Shown piece after piece: positions 8,591 to 22,200 of a stretch of 64,000 bases of DNA. The notes under the pieces are model-generated. The model did not search any database, was not told the origin of the DNA, and saw only the letters and a list, made by a program, of their open reading frames with translations. Origin of the DNA: Bathymodiolus brooksi (lineage: Eukaryota > Mollusca > Bivalvia > Mytilida > Modiolidae); contig OY804585.1 in NCBI GenBank assembly GCA_963680875.1, positions 49,275,085 through 49,339,084 of the forward strand, given 5' to 3'. A program made the position numbers and the translations under genes. Within the stretch, counting starts at the first letter, position 1. Each line of letters starts with the position of its first letter.

Positions 8591-11500
8591 TGAGGGTAGA
8601 ACTATAAATGTAGTTATAACTACAAGTTATTAACGTTTTCTCTGAGGGTAGAACTATAAATGTAGTTATAACTACAAGTTATTAACGTTTTCTCTGCGGG
8701 TAGAACTATAAATGTAGTTATAACTACAAGTTATTAACGTTTTCTCTGCGGGTAGAACTATAAATGTAGTTATAACTACAAGTTATTAACGTTTTCTCTG
8801 AGGGTAGAACTATAAATGTAGTTATAACTACAAGTTATTAACGTTTTCTCTGAGGGTAGAACTATAAATGTAGTTATAACTACAAGTTATTAACGTTTTC
8901 TCTGAGGGTAGAACTATAAATGTAGTTATAACTACAAGTTATTAACGTTTTCTCTGAGGGTAGAACTATAAATGTAGTTATAACTACAAGTTATTAACGT
9001 TTTCTCTGAGGGTAGAACTATAAATGTAGTTATAACTACAAGTTATTAACGTTTTCTCTGCGGGTAGAACTATAAATGTAGTTATAACTACAGGTTATTA
9101 ACGTTTTTTCTGAGGGTAGAACTATAAATGTAGTTATAACTACAAGTTATTAACGTTTTCTCTGCGGGTAGAACTATAAATGTAGTTATAACTACAAGTT
9201 ATTAACGTTTTCTCTGAGGGTAGAACTATAAATGTAGTTATAACTACAAGTTATTAACGTTTTCTCTGCGGGTAGAACTATAAATGTAGTTATAACTACA
9301 ATTTATTAACGTTTTCTCTGCGGGTAGAACTATAAATGTAGTTATAACTACAAGTTATTAACGTTTTCTCTGCGGGTAGAACTATAAATGTAGTTATAAC
9401 TACAAGTTATTAGCGTTTTCTCTGCGGGTAGAACTATAAATGTAGTTATAACTACAAGTTATTAACGTTTTCTCTGCGGGTAGAACTATAAATGTAGTTA
9501 TAACTACAAGTTATTAACGTTTTCTCTGCGGGTAGAACTATAAATGTAGTTATAACTACAAGTTATTAACGTTTTCTCTGAGGGTAGAACAATAAATGTA
9601 GTTATAACTACAAGTTATTAACGTTTTCTCTGAGGGTAGAACTATAAATGTAGTTATAACTACAAGTTATTAACGTTTTCTCTTCGGGTAGAACTATAAA
9701 TGTAGTTATAACTACAAGTTATTAACGTTTTCTCTGCGGGTAGAACAATAAATGTAGTTATAACTACAAGTTATTAACGTTTTCTCTGAGGGTAGAACTA
9801 TAAATGTAGTTATAACTACAAGTTATTAACGTTTTCTCTGAGGGTAGAACTATAAATGTAGTTATAACTACAAGTTATTAACGTTTTCTCTGAGGGTAGA
9901 ACTATAAATGTAGTTATAACTACAAGTTATTAACGTTTTCTCTGCGGGTAGAACTATAAATGTAGTTATAACTACAAGTTATTAACGTTTTCACTGAGGG
10001 TAGAACTATAAATGTAGTTATAACTACAAGTTATTAACGTTTTCTCTGAGGGTAGAACTATAAATGTAGTTATAACTACAAGTTATTAACGTTTTCTCTG
10101 AGGGTAGAACTATAAATGTAGTTATAACTACAAGTTATTAACGTTTTCTCTGCGGGTAGAACTATAAATGTAGTTATAACTACAAGTTATTAACGTTTTA
10201 TCTGCGGGTAGAACTATAAATGTAGTTATAACTACAAGTTATTAACGTTTTCTCTGCGGGTAGAACTATAAATGTAGTTATAACTACAAGTTATTAACGT
10301 TTTCTCTGCGGGTAGAACTATAAATGTAGTTATAACTACAAGTTATTAACGTTTTCTCTGCGGGTAGAACTATAAATGTAGTTATAACTACAAGTTATTA
10401 ACATTTTCTCTGAGGGTAGAACTATAAATGTAGTTATAACTACAAGTTATTAACGTTTTCTCTGAGGGTAGAACTATAAATGTAGTTATAGCTACAAGTT
10501 ATTAACGTTTTCTCTGCGGGTAGGACTATCAATGTAGTTATGACTACAAGTTATTAACGTTTTCTCTGAGGGTAGAACTATAAATGTAGTTATAACTATA
10601 GATTATTAACGTTTTTTCTGAGGGTAGAACTATAAATGTAGTTATAACTACAAGTTATTGACGTTTTCTCTGAGGGTAGAACTATAAATGTAGTTATAAC
10701 TACAAGTTATTATCGTTTTCTCTGAGGGTAGAACTATAAATGTAGTTATAACTACAAGTTATTAACGTTTTCTCTGCGGGTAGAACTATAAATGTAGTTA
10801 TAACTACAAGTTATTAACGTTTTCTCTGCGGGTAGAACTATAAATGTAGTTATAACTACAATTTATTAACGTTTTCTCTGCGGGTAGAACTATAAATGTA
10901 GTTATAACTACAAGTTATTAACGTTTTCTCTGCGGGTAGAACTATAAATGTAGTTATAACTACAAGTTATTAACGTTTTCTCTGCGGGTAGAACTATAAA
11001 TGTAGTTATAACTACAAGTTATTAACGTTTTCTCTGCGGGTAGAACTATAAATGTAGTTATAACTACAAGTTATTAACGTTTTCTCTGAGGGTAGAACTA
11101 TAAATGTAGCTATAACTACAAGTTATTAACGTTTTCTCTGAGGGTAGAACTATAAATGTAGTTTTAACTACAAGTTATTAACGTTTTCTCTGCGTGTAGA
11201 ACTATAAATGTAGTTATAACTACAAGTTATTAACGTTTTCTCTGCGGGTAGAACTATAAATGTAGTTATAACTACAAGTTATTAACGTTTTCTCTGCGGG
11301 TAGAACTATAAATGTAGTTATAACTACAAGTTATTAACGTTTTCTCTGAGGGTAGAACTATAAATGTAGTTATAACTACAAGTTATTAACGTTTTCTCTG
11401 AGGGTAGAACTATAAATGTAGTTATAACTACAAGTTATTAACGTTTTCTCTGAGGGTAGAACTATAAATGTAGTTATAACTACAAGTTATTAACATTTTC

Positions 11501-14500
11501 TCTGCGGGTAGAACTATAAATGTAGTTATAACTACAAGTTATTAACGTTTTCTCTGCGGGTAGAACTATAAATGTAGTTATAACTACAAGTTATTAACGT
11601 TTTCTCTGAGGGTATAACTATAAATGTAGTTATAACTACAAGTTATTAACGTTTTCTCTGAGGGTAGAACTATAAATGTAGTTATAACTACAAGTTATTA
11701 ACGTTTTCTCTGAGGGTAGAACAATAAATGTAGTTATAACTACAAGTTATTAACGTTTTCTCTGAGGGTAGAACTATAAATGTAGTTATAACTACAGGTT
11801 ATTAACGTTTTTTCTGAGGGTAGAACTATAAATGTAGTTATAACTACAAGTTATTAACGTTTTCTCTGAGGGTAGAACTATAAATGTAGTTATAACTACA
11901 AGTTATTAACGTTTTCTCTGAGGGTAGAACTATAAATGTAGTTATAACTACAAGTTATTAACGTTTTCTCTGCGGGTAGAACTATAAATGTAGTTATAAC
12001 TACAAGTTATTAACGTTTTCTCTGCGGGTAGAACTATAAATGTAGTTATAACTACAAGTTATTAACGTTTTCTCTGAGGGTAGAACTATAAATGTAGTTA
12101 TAACTACAAGTTATTAACGTTTTCTCTGAGGGTAGAACTATAAATGTAGTTATAACTACAAGTTATTAACGTTTTCTCTGAGGGTAGAACTATAAATGTA
12201 GTTATAACTACAAGTTATTAACGTTTTCTCTGAGGGTAGAACTATAAATGTAGTTATAACTACAAGTTATTAACGTTTTCTCTGAGGGTAGAACTATAAA
12301 TGTAGTTATAACTACAAGTTATTAACGTTTTCTCTGCGGGTAGAACTATAAATGTAGTTATAACTACAGGTTATTAACGTTTTTTCTGAGGGTAGAACTA
12401 TAAATGTAGTTATAACTACAAGTTATTAACGTTTTCTCTGCGGGTAGAACTATAAATGTAGTTATAACTACAAGTTATTAACGTTTTCTCTGAGGGTAGA
12501 ACTATAAATGTAGTTATAACTACAAGTTATTAACGTTTTCTCTGCGGGTAGAACTATAAATGTAGTTATAACTACAATTTATTAACGTTTTCTCTGCGGG
12601 TAGAACTATAAATGTAGTTATAACTACAAGTTATTAACGTTTTCTCTGCGGGTAGAACTATAAATGTAGTTATAACTACAAGTTATTAGCGTTTTCTCTG
12701 CGGGTAGAACTATAAATGTAGTTATAACTACAAGTTATTAACGTTTTCTCTGCGGGTAGAACTATAAATGTAGTTATAACTACAAGTTATTAACGTTTTC
12801 TCTGCGGGTAGAACTATAAATGTAGTTATAACTACAAGTTATTAACGTTTTCTCTGAGGGTAGAACAATAAATGTAGTTATAACTACAAGTTATTAACGT
12901 TTTCTCTGAGGGTAGAACTATAAATGTAGTTATAACTACAAGTTATTAACGTTTTCTCTTCGGGTAGAACTATAAATGTAGTTATAACTACAAGTTATTA
13001 ACGTTTTCTCTGCGGGTAGAACAATAAATGTAGTTATAACTACAAGTTATTAACGTTTTCTCTGAGGGTAGAACTATAAATGTAGTTATAACTACAAGTT
13101 ATTAACGTTTTCTCTGAGGGTAGAACTATAAATGTAGTTATAACTACAAGTTATTAACGTTTTCTCTGAGGGTAGAACTATAAATGTAGTTATAACTACA
13201 AGTTATTAACGTTTTCTCTGCGGGTAGAACTATAAATGTAGTTATAACTACAAGTTATTAACGTTTTCACTGAGGGTAGAACTATAAATGTAGTTATAAC
13301 TACAAGTTATTAACGTTTTCTCTGAGGGTAGAACTATAAATGTAGTTATAACTACAAGTTATTAACGTTTTCTCTGCGGGTAGAACTATAAATGTAGTTA
13401 TAACTACAAGTTATTAACGTTTTCTCTGCGGGTAGAACTATAAATGTAGTTATAACTACAAGTTATTAACGTTTTATCTGCGGGTAGAACTATAAATGTA
13501 GTTATAACTACAAGTTATTAACGTTTTCTCTGCGGGTAGAACTATAAATGTAGTTATAACTACAAGTTATTAACGTTTTCTCTGCGGGTAGAACTATAAA
13601 TGTAGTTATAACTACAAGTTATTAACGTTTTCTCTGCGGGTAGAACTATAAATGTAGTTATAACTACAAGTTATTAACATTTTCTCTGAGGGTAGAACTA
13701 TAAATGTAGTTATAACTACAAGTTATTAACGTTTTCTCTGAGGGTAGAACTATAAATGTAGTTATAGCTACAAGTTATTAACGTTTTCTCTGCGGGTAGG
13801 ACTATCAATGTAGTTATGACTACAAGTTATTAACGTTTTCTCTGAGGGTAGAACTATAAATGTAGTTATAACTATAGATTATTAACGTTTTTTCTGAGGG
13901 TAGAACTATAAATGTAGTTATAACTACAAGTTATTGACGTTTTCTCTGAGGGTAGAACTATAAATGTAGTTATAACTACAAGTTATTATCGTTTTCTCTG
14001 AGGGTAGAACTATAAATGTAGTTATAACTACAAGTTATTAACGTTTTCTCTGCGGGTAGAACTATAAATGTAGTTATAACTACAAGTTATTAACGTTTTC
14101 TCTGCGGGTAGAACTATAAATGTAGTTATAACTACAATTTATTAACGTTTTCTCTGCGGGTAGAACTATAAATGTAGTTATAACTACAAGTTATTAACGT
14201 TTTCTCTGCGGGTAGAACTATAAATGTAGTTATAACTACAAGTTATTAACGTTTTCTCTGCGGGTAGAACTATAAATGTAGTTATAACTACAAGTTATTA
14301 ACGTTTTCTCTGCGGGTAGAACTATAAATGTAGTTATAACTACAAGTTATTAACGTTTTCTCTGAGGGTAGAACTATAAATGTAGCTATAACTACAAGTT
14401 ATTAACGTTTTCTCTGAGGGTAGAACTATAAATGTAGTTTTAACTACAAGTTATTAACGTTTTCTCTGCGTGTAGAACTATAAATGTAGTTATAACTACA

Positions 14501-15240
14501 AGTTATTAACGTTTTCTCTGCGGGTAGAACTATAAATGTAGTTATAACTACAAGTTATTAACGTTTTCTCTGCGGGTAGAACTATAAATGTAGTTATAAC
14601 TACAAGTTATTAACGTTTTCTCTGAGGGTAGAACTATAAATGTAGTTATAACTACAAGTTATTAACGTTTTCTCTGAGGGTAGAACTATAAATGTAGTTA
14701 TAACTACAAGTTATTAACGTTTTCTCTGAGGGTAGAACTATAAATGTAGTTATAACTACAAGTTATTAACATTTTCTCTGCGGGTAGAACTATAAATGTA
14801 GTTATAACTACAAGTTATTAACGTTTTCTCTGCGGGTAGAACTATAAATGTAGTTATAACTACAAGTTATTAACGTTTTCTCTGAGGGTATAACTATAAA
14901 TGTAGTTATAACTACAAGTTATTAACGTTTTCTCTGAGGGTAGAACTATAAATGTAGTTATAACTACAAGTTATTAACGTTTTCTCTGAGGGTAGAACAA
15001 TAAATGTAGTTATAACTACAAGTTATTAACGTTTTCTCTGAGGGTAGAACTATAAATGTAGTTATAACTACAGGTTATTAACGTTTTTTCTGAGGGTAGA
15101 ACTATAAATGTAGTTATAACTACAAGTTATTAACGTTTTCTCTGAGGGTAGAACTATAAATGTAGTTATAACTACAAGTTATTAACGTTTTCTCTGAGGG
15201 TAGAACTATAAATGTAGTTATAACTACAAGTTATTAACGT
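8590..15240 (+). repeat. 63-monomer block (3,276 bp) in tandem, about two copies
   Basis: Rare variants recur exactly 3,276 bp apart: TATAGATT at 10597 and 13873, GACTATCAATG at about 10525 and 13801, ATTAGCG at about 9411 and 12687, CAGGTTATTAACG with a T-run at about 9091 and 12367. The A/C order of units also agrees from about 8590 to 11964 versus 11866 to 15240. Divergence starts where 15241 has TTTTATCTG. Block edges are approximate. Confidence 0.85.
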
Positions 15241-17580
15241 TTTATCTGCGGGTAGAACTATAAATGTAGTTATAACTACAATTTATTAACGTTTTCTCTG
15301 CGGGTAGAACTATAAATGTAGTTATAACTACAAGTTATTAACGTTTTCTCTGCGGGTAGAACTATAAATGTAGTTATAACTACAAGTTATTAACGTTTTC
15401 TCTGAGGGTAGAACTATAAATGTAGTTATAACTACAAGTTATTAACGTTTTCTCTGAGGGTAGAACTATAAATGTAGTTATAACTACAAGTTATTAACAT
15501 TTTCTCTGCGGGTAGAACTATAAATGTAGTTATAACTACAAGTTATTAACGTTTTCTCTGAGGGTAGAACTATAAATGTAGTTATAACTACAAGTTATTA
15601 ACGTTTTCTCTGAGGGTATAACTATAAATGTAGTTATAACTACAAGTTATTAACGTTTTCTCTGAGGGTAGAACTATAAATGTAGTTATAACTACAAGTT
15701 ATTAACGTTTTCTCTGCGGGTAGAACTATAAATGTAGTTATAACTACAAGTTATTAACGTTTTCTCTGAGGGTAGAACTATAAATGTAGTTATAACTACA
15801 AGTTATTAACGTTTTCTCTGAGGGTAGAACAATAAATGTAGTTATAACTACAAGTTATTAACGTTTTCTCTGAGGGTAGAACTATAAATGTAGTTATAAC
15901 TACAAGTTATTAACGTTTTCTCTGAGGGTAGAACTATAAATGTAGTTATAACTACAAGTTATTAACGTTTTCTCTGCGGGTAGAACTATAAATGTAGTTA
16001 TAACTACAAGTTATTAACGTTTTCTCTGAGGGTAGAACTATAAATGTAGTTATAACTACAAGTTATTAACGTTTTCTCTGCGGGTAGAACTATAAATGTA
16101 GTTATAACTACAAGTTATTAACGTTTTCTCTGAGGGTAGAACTATAAATGTAGTTATAACTACAAGTTATTAACGTTTTCTCTGCGGGTAGAACTATAAA
16201 TGTAGTTATAACTACAAGTTATTAACGTTTTCTCTGAGGGTAGAACTATAAATGTAGTTATAACTACAAGTTATTAACGTTTTCTCTGAGGGTAGAACTA
16301 TAAATGTAGTTATAACTACAAGTTATTAACGTTTTCTCTGAGGGTAGAACTATAAATGTAGTTATAACTACAAGTTATTAACGTTTTATCTGCGGGTAGA
16401 ACTATAAATGTAGTTATAACTACAATTTATTAACGTTTTCTCTGCGGGTAGAACTATAAATGTAGTTATAACTACAAGTTATTAACGTTTTCTCTGCGGG
16501 TAGAACTATAAATGTAGTTATAACTACAAGTTATTAACGTTTTCTCTGAGGGTAGAACTATAAATGTAGTTATAACTACAAGTTATTAACGTTTTCTCTG
16601 AGGGTAGAACTATAAATGTAGTTATAACTACAAGTTATTAACATTTTCTCTGCGGGTAGAACTATAAATGTAGTTATAACTACAAGTTATTAACGTTTTC
16701 TCTGAGGGTAGAACTATAAATGTAGTTATAACTACAAGTTATTAACGTTTTCTCTGAGGGTATAACTATAAATGTAGTTATAACTACAAGTTATTAACGT
16801 TTTCTCTGAGGGTAGAACTATAAATGTAGTTATAACTACAAGTTATTAACGTTTTCTCTGCGGGTAGAACTATAAATGTAGTTATAACTACAAGTTATTA
16901 ACGTTTTCTCTGAGGGTAGAACTATAAATGTAGTTATAACTACAAGTTATTAACGTTTTCTCTGAGGGTAGAACAATAAATGTAGTTATAACTACAAGTT
17001 ATTAACGTTTTCTCTGAGGGTAGAACTATAAATGTAGTTATAACTACAAGTTATTAACGTTTTCTCTGAGGGTAGAACTATAAATGTAGTTATAACTACA
17101 AGTTATTAACGTTTTCTCTGCGGGTAGAACTATAAATGTAGTTATAACTACAAGTTATTAACGTTTTCTCTGAGGGTAGAACTATAAATGTAGTTATAAC
17201 TACAAGTTATTAACGTTTTCTCTGCGGGTAGAACTATAAATGTAGTTATAACTACAAGTTATTAACGTTTTCTCTGAGGGTAGAACTATAAATGTAGTTA
17301 TAACTACAAGTTATTAACGTTTTCTCTGCGGGTAGAACTATAAATGTAGTTATAACTACAAGTTATTAACGTTTTCTCTGAGGGTAGAACTATAAATGTA
17401 GTTATAACTACAAGTTATTAACGTTTTCTCTGAGGGTAGAACTATAAATGTAGTTATAACTACAAGTTATTAACGTTTTCTCTGAGGGTAGAACTATAAA
17501 TGTAGTTATAACTACAAGTTATTAACGTTTTCTCTGCGGGTAGAACTATAAATGTAGTTATAACTACAAGTTATTAACGT
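15240..17580 (+). repeat. 22-monomer block (1,144 bp) in tandem, about two copies
   Basis: TTTATCTGCGGG followed by CAATTTATT occurs near 15241 and again near 16385, and the GGTATAACT variant near 15616 and 16760, both 1,144 bp apart. The A/C order of units in between agrees. The right edge is approximate. Confidence 0.75.
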
Positions 17581-17749
17581 TTTATCTGCGGGTAGAACTA
17601 TAAATGTAGTTATAACTACAAGTTATTAACGTTTTCTCTGCGGGTAGAACTATAAATGTAGTTATAACTACAAGTTATTAACGTTTTCTCTGCGGGTAGA
17701 ACTATAAATGTAGTTATAACTACAAGTTATTAACGTTTTCTCTGCGGGT

Positions 17750-19250
17750 AGAACTATAAATGTAGTTATAACTACAAGTTATTAACATTTTCTCTGATGG
17801 TAGAACTATAAATGTAGTTATAACTACAAGTTATTAACGTTTTCTCTGAGGGTAGAACTATAAATGTAGTTATAGCTACAAGTTATTAACGTTTTCTCTG
17901 CGGGTAGAACTATAAATGTAGTTATGACTACAAGTTATTAACGTTTTCTCTGAGGGTAGAACTATAAATGTAGTTATAACTATAGATTATTAACGTTTTT
18001 TCTGAGGGTAGAACTATAAATGTAGTTATAACTACAAGTTATTGACGTTTTCTCTGAGGGTAGAACTATAAATGTAGTTATAACTACAAGTTATTAACGT
18101 TTTCTCTGCGGGTAGAACTATAAATGTAGTTATAACTACAAGTTATTAACGTTTTCTCTGCGGGTAGAACTATAAATGTAGTTATAACTACAAGTTATTA
18201 ACGTTTTCTCTGCGGGTAGAACTATAAATGTAGTTATAACTACAATTTATTAACGTTTTCTCTGCGGGTAGAACTATAAATGTAGTTATAACTACAAGTT
18301 ATTAACGTTTTCTCTGAGGGTAGAACTATAAATGTAGTTATAACTACAAGTTATTAACGTTTTCTCTGAGGGTAGAACTATAAATGTAGTTATAACTACA
18401 AGTTATTAACGTTTTCTCTGAGGGTAGAACTATAAATGTAGTTATAACTACAAGTTATTAACGTTTTCTCTGCGGGTAGAACTATAAATGTAGTTATAAC
18501 TACAAGTTATTAACGTTTTATATGCGGGTAGAACTATAAATGTAGTTATAACTACAAGTTATTAACGTTTTCTCTGCGGGTAGAACTATAAATGTAGTTA
18601 TAACTACAAGTTATTAACGTTTTCTCTGCGGGTAGAACTATAAATGTAGTTATAACTACAAGTTATTAACGTTTTCTCTGCGGGTAGAACTATAAATGTA
18701 GTTATAACTACAAGTTATTAACATTTTCTCTGAGGGTAGAACTATAAATGTAGTTATAACTACAAGTTATTAACGTTTTCTCTGAGGGTAGAACAATAAA
18801 TGTAGTTATAGCTACAAGTTATTAACGTTTTCTCTGCGGGTAGAACTATAAATGTAGTTATGACTACAAGTTATTAACGTTTTCTCTGAGGGTAGAACTA
18901 TAAATGTAGTTATAACTATAGATTATTAACGTTTTTTCTGAGGGTAGAACTATAAATGTAGTTATAACTACAAGTTATTGACGTTTTCTCTGAGGGTAGA
19001 ACTATAAATGTAGTTATAACTACAAGTTATTAACGTTTTCTCTGCGGGTAGAACTATAAATGTAGTTATAACTACAAGTTATTAACGTTTTCTCTGCGGG
19101 TAGAACTATAAATGTAGTTATAACTACAAGTTATTAACGTTTTCTCTGCGGGTAGAACTATAAATGTAGTTATAACTACAATTTATTAACGTTTTCTCTG
19201 CGGGTAGAACTATAAATGTAGTTATAACTACAAGTTATTAACGTTTTCTC
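17750..19250 (+). repeat. 18-monomer block (936 bp) in tandem, about 1.6 copies
   Basis: The linked series GTTATAGCTAC, GTTATGACTAC, CTATAGATT with T-run, ATTGACG, then CAATTTATT occurs with TATAGATT at 17981 and again at 18917, 936 bp apart. The same series was present in the 63-monomer block and recurs at 22868, 26820, 35504 and 37636. Confidence 0.75.
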
Positions 19251-22200
19251 TGAGGGTAGAACTATAAATGTAGTTATAACTACAAGTTATTAACGTTTTC
19301 TCTGAGGGTAGAACTATAAATGTAGCTATAACTACAAGTTATTAACGTTTTCTCTGCGGGTAGAACTATAAATGTAATTATAACTACAAGTTATTAACGT
19401 TTTCTCTGAGGGTAGAACTATAAATGTAGTTATAACTACAAGTTATTAACGTTTTCTCTGAGGGTAGAACTATAAATGTAGTTATAGCTACAAGTTATTA
19501 ACGTTTTCTCTGCGTGTAGAACTATAAATGTAGTTATAACTACAAGTTATTAACGTTTTCTCTGCGGGTAGAACTATAAATGTAGTTATAACTACAAGTT
19601 ATTAACGTTTTCTCTGCGGGTAGAACTATAAATGTAGTTATAACTACAAGTTATTAACGTTTTCTCTGAGGGTAGAACTATAAATGTAGTTATAACTACA
19701 AGTTATTAACGTTTTCTCTGAGGGTAGAACTATAAATGTAGTTATAACTACAAGTTATTAACGTTTTCTCTGAGGGTAGAACTATAAATGTAGTTATAAC
19801 TACAAGTTATTAACATTTTCTCTGCGGGTAGAACTATAAATGTAGTTATAACTACAAGTTATTAACGTTTTCTCTGAGGGTAGAACTATAAATGTAGTTA
19901 TAACTACAAGTTATTAACGTTTTCTCTGAGGGTAGAACTATAAATGTAGTTATAACTACAAGTTATTAACGTTTTCTCTGCGGGTAGAACTATAAATGTA
20001 GTTATAACTACAAGTTATTAATGTTTTCTCTGCGAGTAGAACTATAAATATTGTTATAACTACAAGTTATTAACGTTTTCTCTGCGGGTAGAACTATAAA
20101 TGTAGATATAACTACAAGTTATTAACGTTTTTTCTGAGGGTAGAACTATAAATGTAGTTATAACTACAAGTTATTAACGTTTTCTCTGCGGGTAGAACTA
20201 TAAATGTAGTTATAACTACAAGTTATTAACGTTTTCTCTGCGGATAGAACTATAAATGTAGTTATAACTACAAGTTATTAACGTTTACTCTGCGTGTAAA
20301 ACTATAAATGTAGTTATAACTACAAGTTATTAAAGTTTTCTCTGCGGTAGAACTATAAATGTAGTTATAACTACAAGTTATTAACGTTTTCTCTGCGGGT
20401 AGAACTATAAATGTAGTTATAACTACAAGTTATTAACGTTTTCTCTGAGGGTAGAACTATAAATGTAGTTATAACTACAAGTTATTAACGTTTTCTCTGA
20501 GGGTAGAACTATAAATGTAGTTATAACTACAAGTTATTAACGTTTTCTCTGCGGGTAGAACTATAAATGTAGTTATAACTACAAGTTATTAACGTTTTCT
20601 CTGAGGGTAGAACTATAAATGTAGTTATAACTACAAGTTATTAACGTTTTCTCTGCGGGTAGAACTATAAATGTAGTTATAACTACAAGTTATTAACGTT
20701 TTCTCTGAGGGTAGAACTATAAATGTAGTTATAACTACATGTTATTAACGTTTTCTCTGAGGGTAGAACTATAAATGTAGTTATAATTACAAGTTATTAA
20801 CGTTTTCTCTGAGGGTAGAACTATAAATGTAGTTATAACTACAAGTTATTAACGTTTTCTCTGCGGGTAGAACTATAAATGTAGTTATAACTACAAGTTA
20901 TTAACGTTTTCTCTGCGGGTAGAACTATAAATATTGTTATAACTACAAGTTATTAACGTTTTCTCTGAGGGTAGAACTATAAATGTAGTTATAACTACAA
21001 GTTATTAACGTTTTTTCTGAGTGTAGAACTATAAATGTAGTTATAACTACAAGTTATTAACGTTTTCTCTGCGGGTAGAACTATAAATGTAGTTATAACT
21101 ACAAGTTATTAACGTTTTCTCTGCGGGTAGAACTATAAATGTAGTTATAACTACAAGTTATTAACGTTTTCTCTGCGGGTAGAACTATAAATGTAGTTAT
21201 AACTACAAGTTATTAACGTTTTCTCTGCGGGTAGAACTATAAATGTAGTTATAACTACAAGTTATTAACGTTTTCTCTGCGGGTAGAACTATAAATGTAG
21301 TTATAACTACAAGTTATAAACGTTTTCTCTGAGGGTAGAACTATAAATGTAGTTATAACTACAAGTTATTAACGTTTTCTCTGCGGGTAGAACTATAAAT
21401 GTAGTTATAACTACAAGTTATTACCGTTTTATATGCGGGTAGAACTATAAATGTAGTTATAACTACAAGTTATTAACGTTTTCTCTGCGGGTAGAACTAT
21501 AAATGTAGTTATAACTACAAGTTATTAAAGTTTTTTCTGCGGGTAGAACTATAAATGTAGTTATAACTACAAGTTATTAACGTTTTCTCTGCGGGTAGAA
21601 CTATAAATGTAGTTATAACTACAAGTTATTAACATTTTCTCTGAGGGTAGAACTATAAATGTAGTTATAACTACAAGTTATTAACGTTTTCTCTGAGGGT
21701 AGAACTATAAATGTAGTTATAACTACAAGTTATTAACGTTTTCTCTGAGGGTAGAACTATAAATGTAGTTATAACTACAAGTTATTAACGTTTTCTCTGC
21801 GGGTAGAACTATAAATGTAGTTATAACTACAAGTTATTAACGTTTTCTCTGAGGGTAGAACTATAAATGTAGTTATAACTACATGTTATTAACGTTTTCT
21901 CTGAGGGTAGAACTATAAATGTAGTTATAATTACAAGTTATTAACGTTTTCTCTGAGGGTAGAACTATAAATGTAGTTATAACTACAAGTTATTAACGTT
22001 TTCTCTGCGGGTAGAACTATAAATGTAGTTATAACTACAAGTTATTAACGTTTTCTCTGCGGGTAGAACTATAAATATTGTTATAACTACAAGTTATTAA
22101 CGTTTTCTCTGAGGGTAGAACTATAAATGTAGTTATAACTACAAGTTATTAACGTTTTTTCTGAGTGTAGAACTATAAATGTAGTTATAACTACAAGTTA

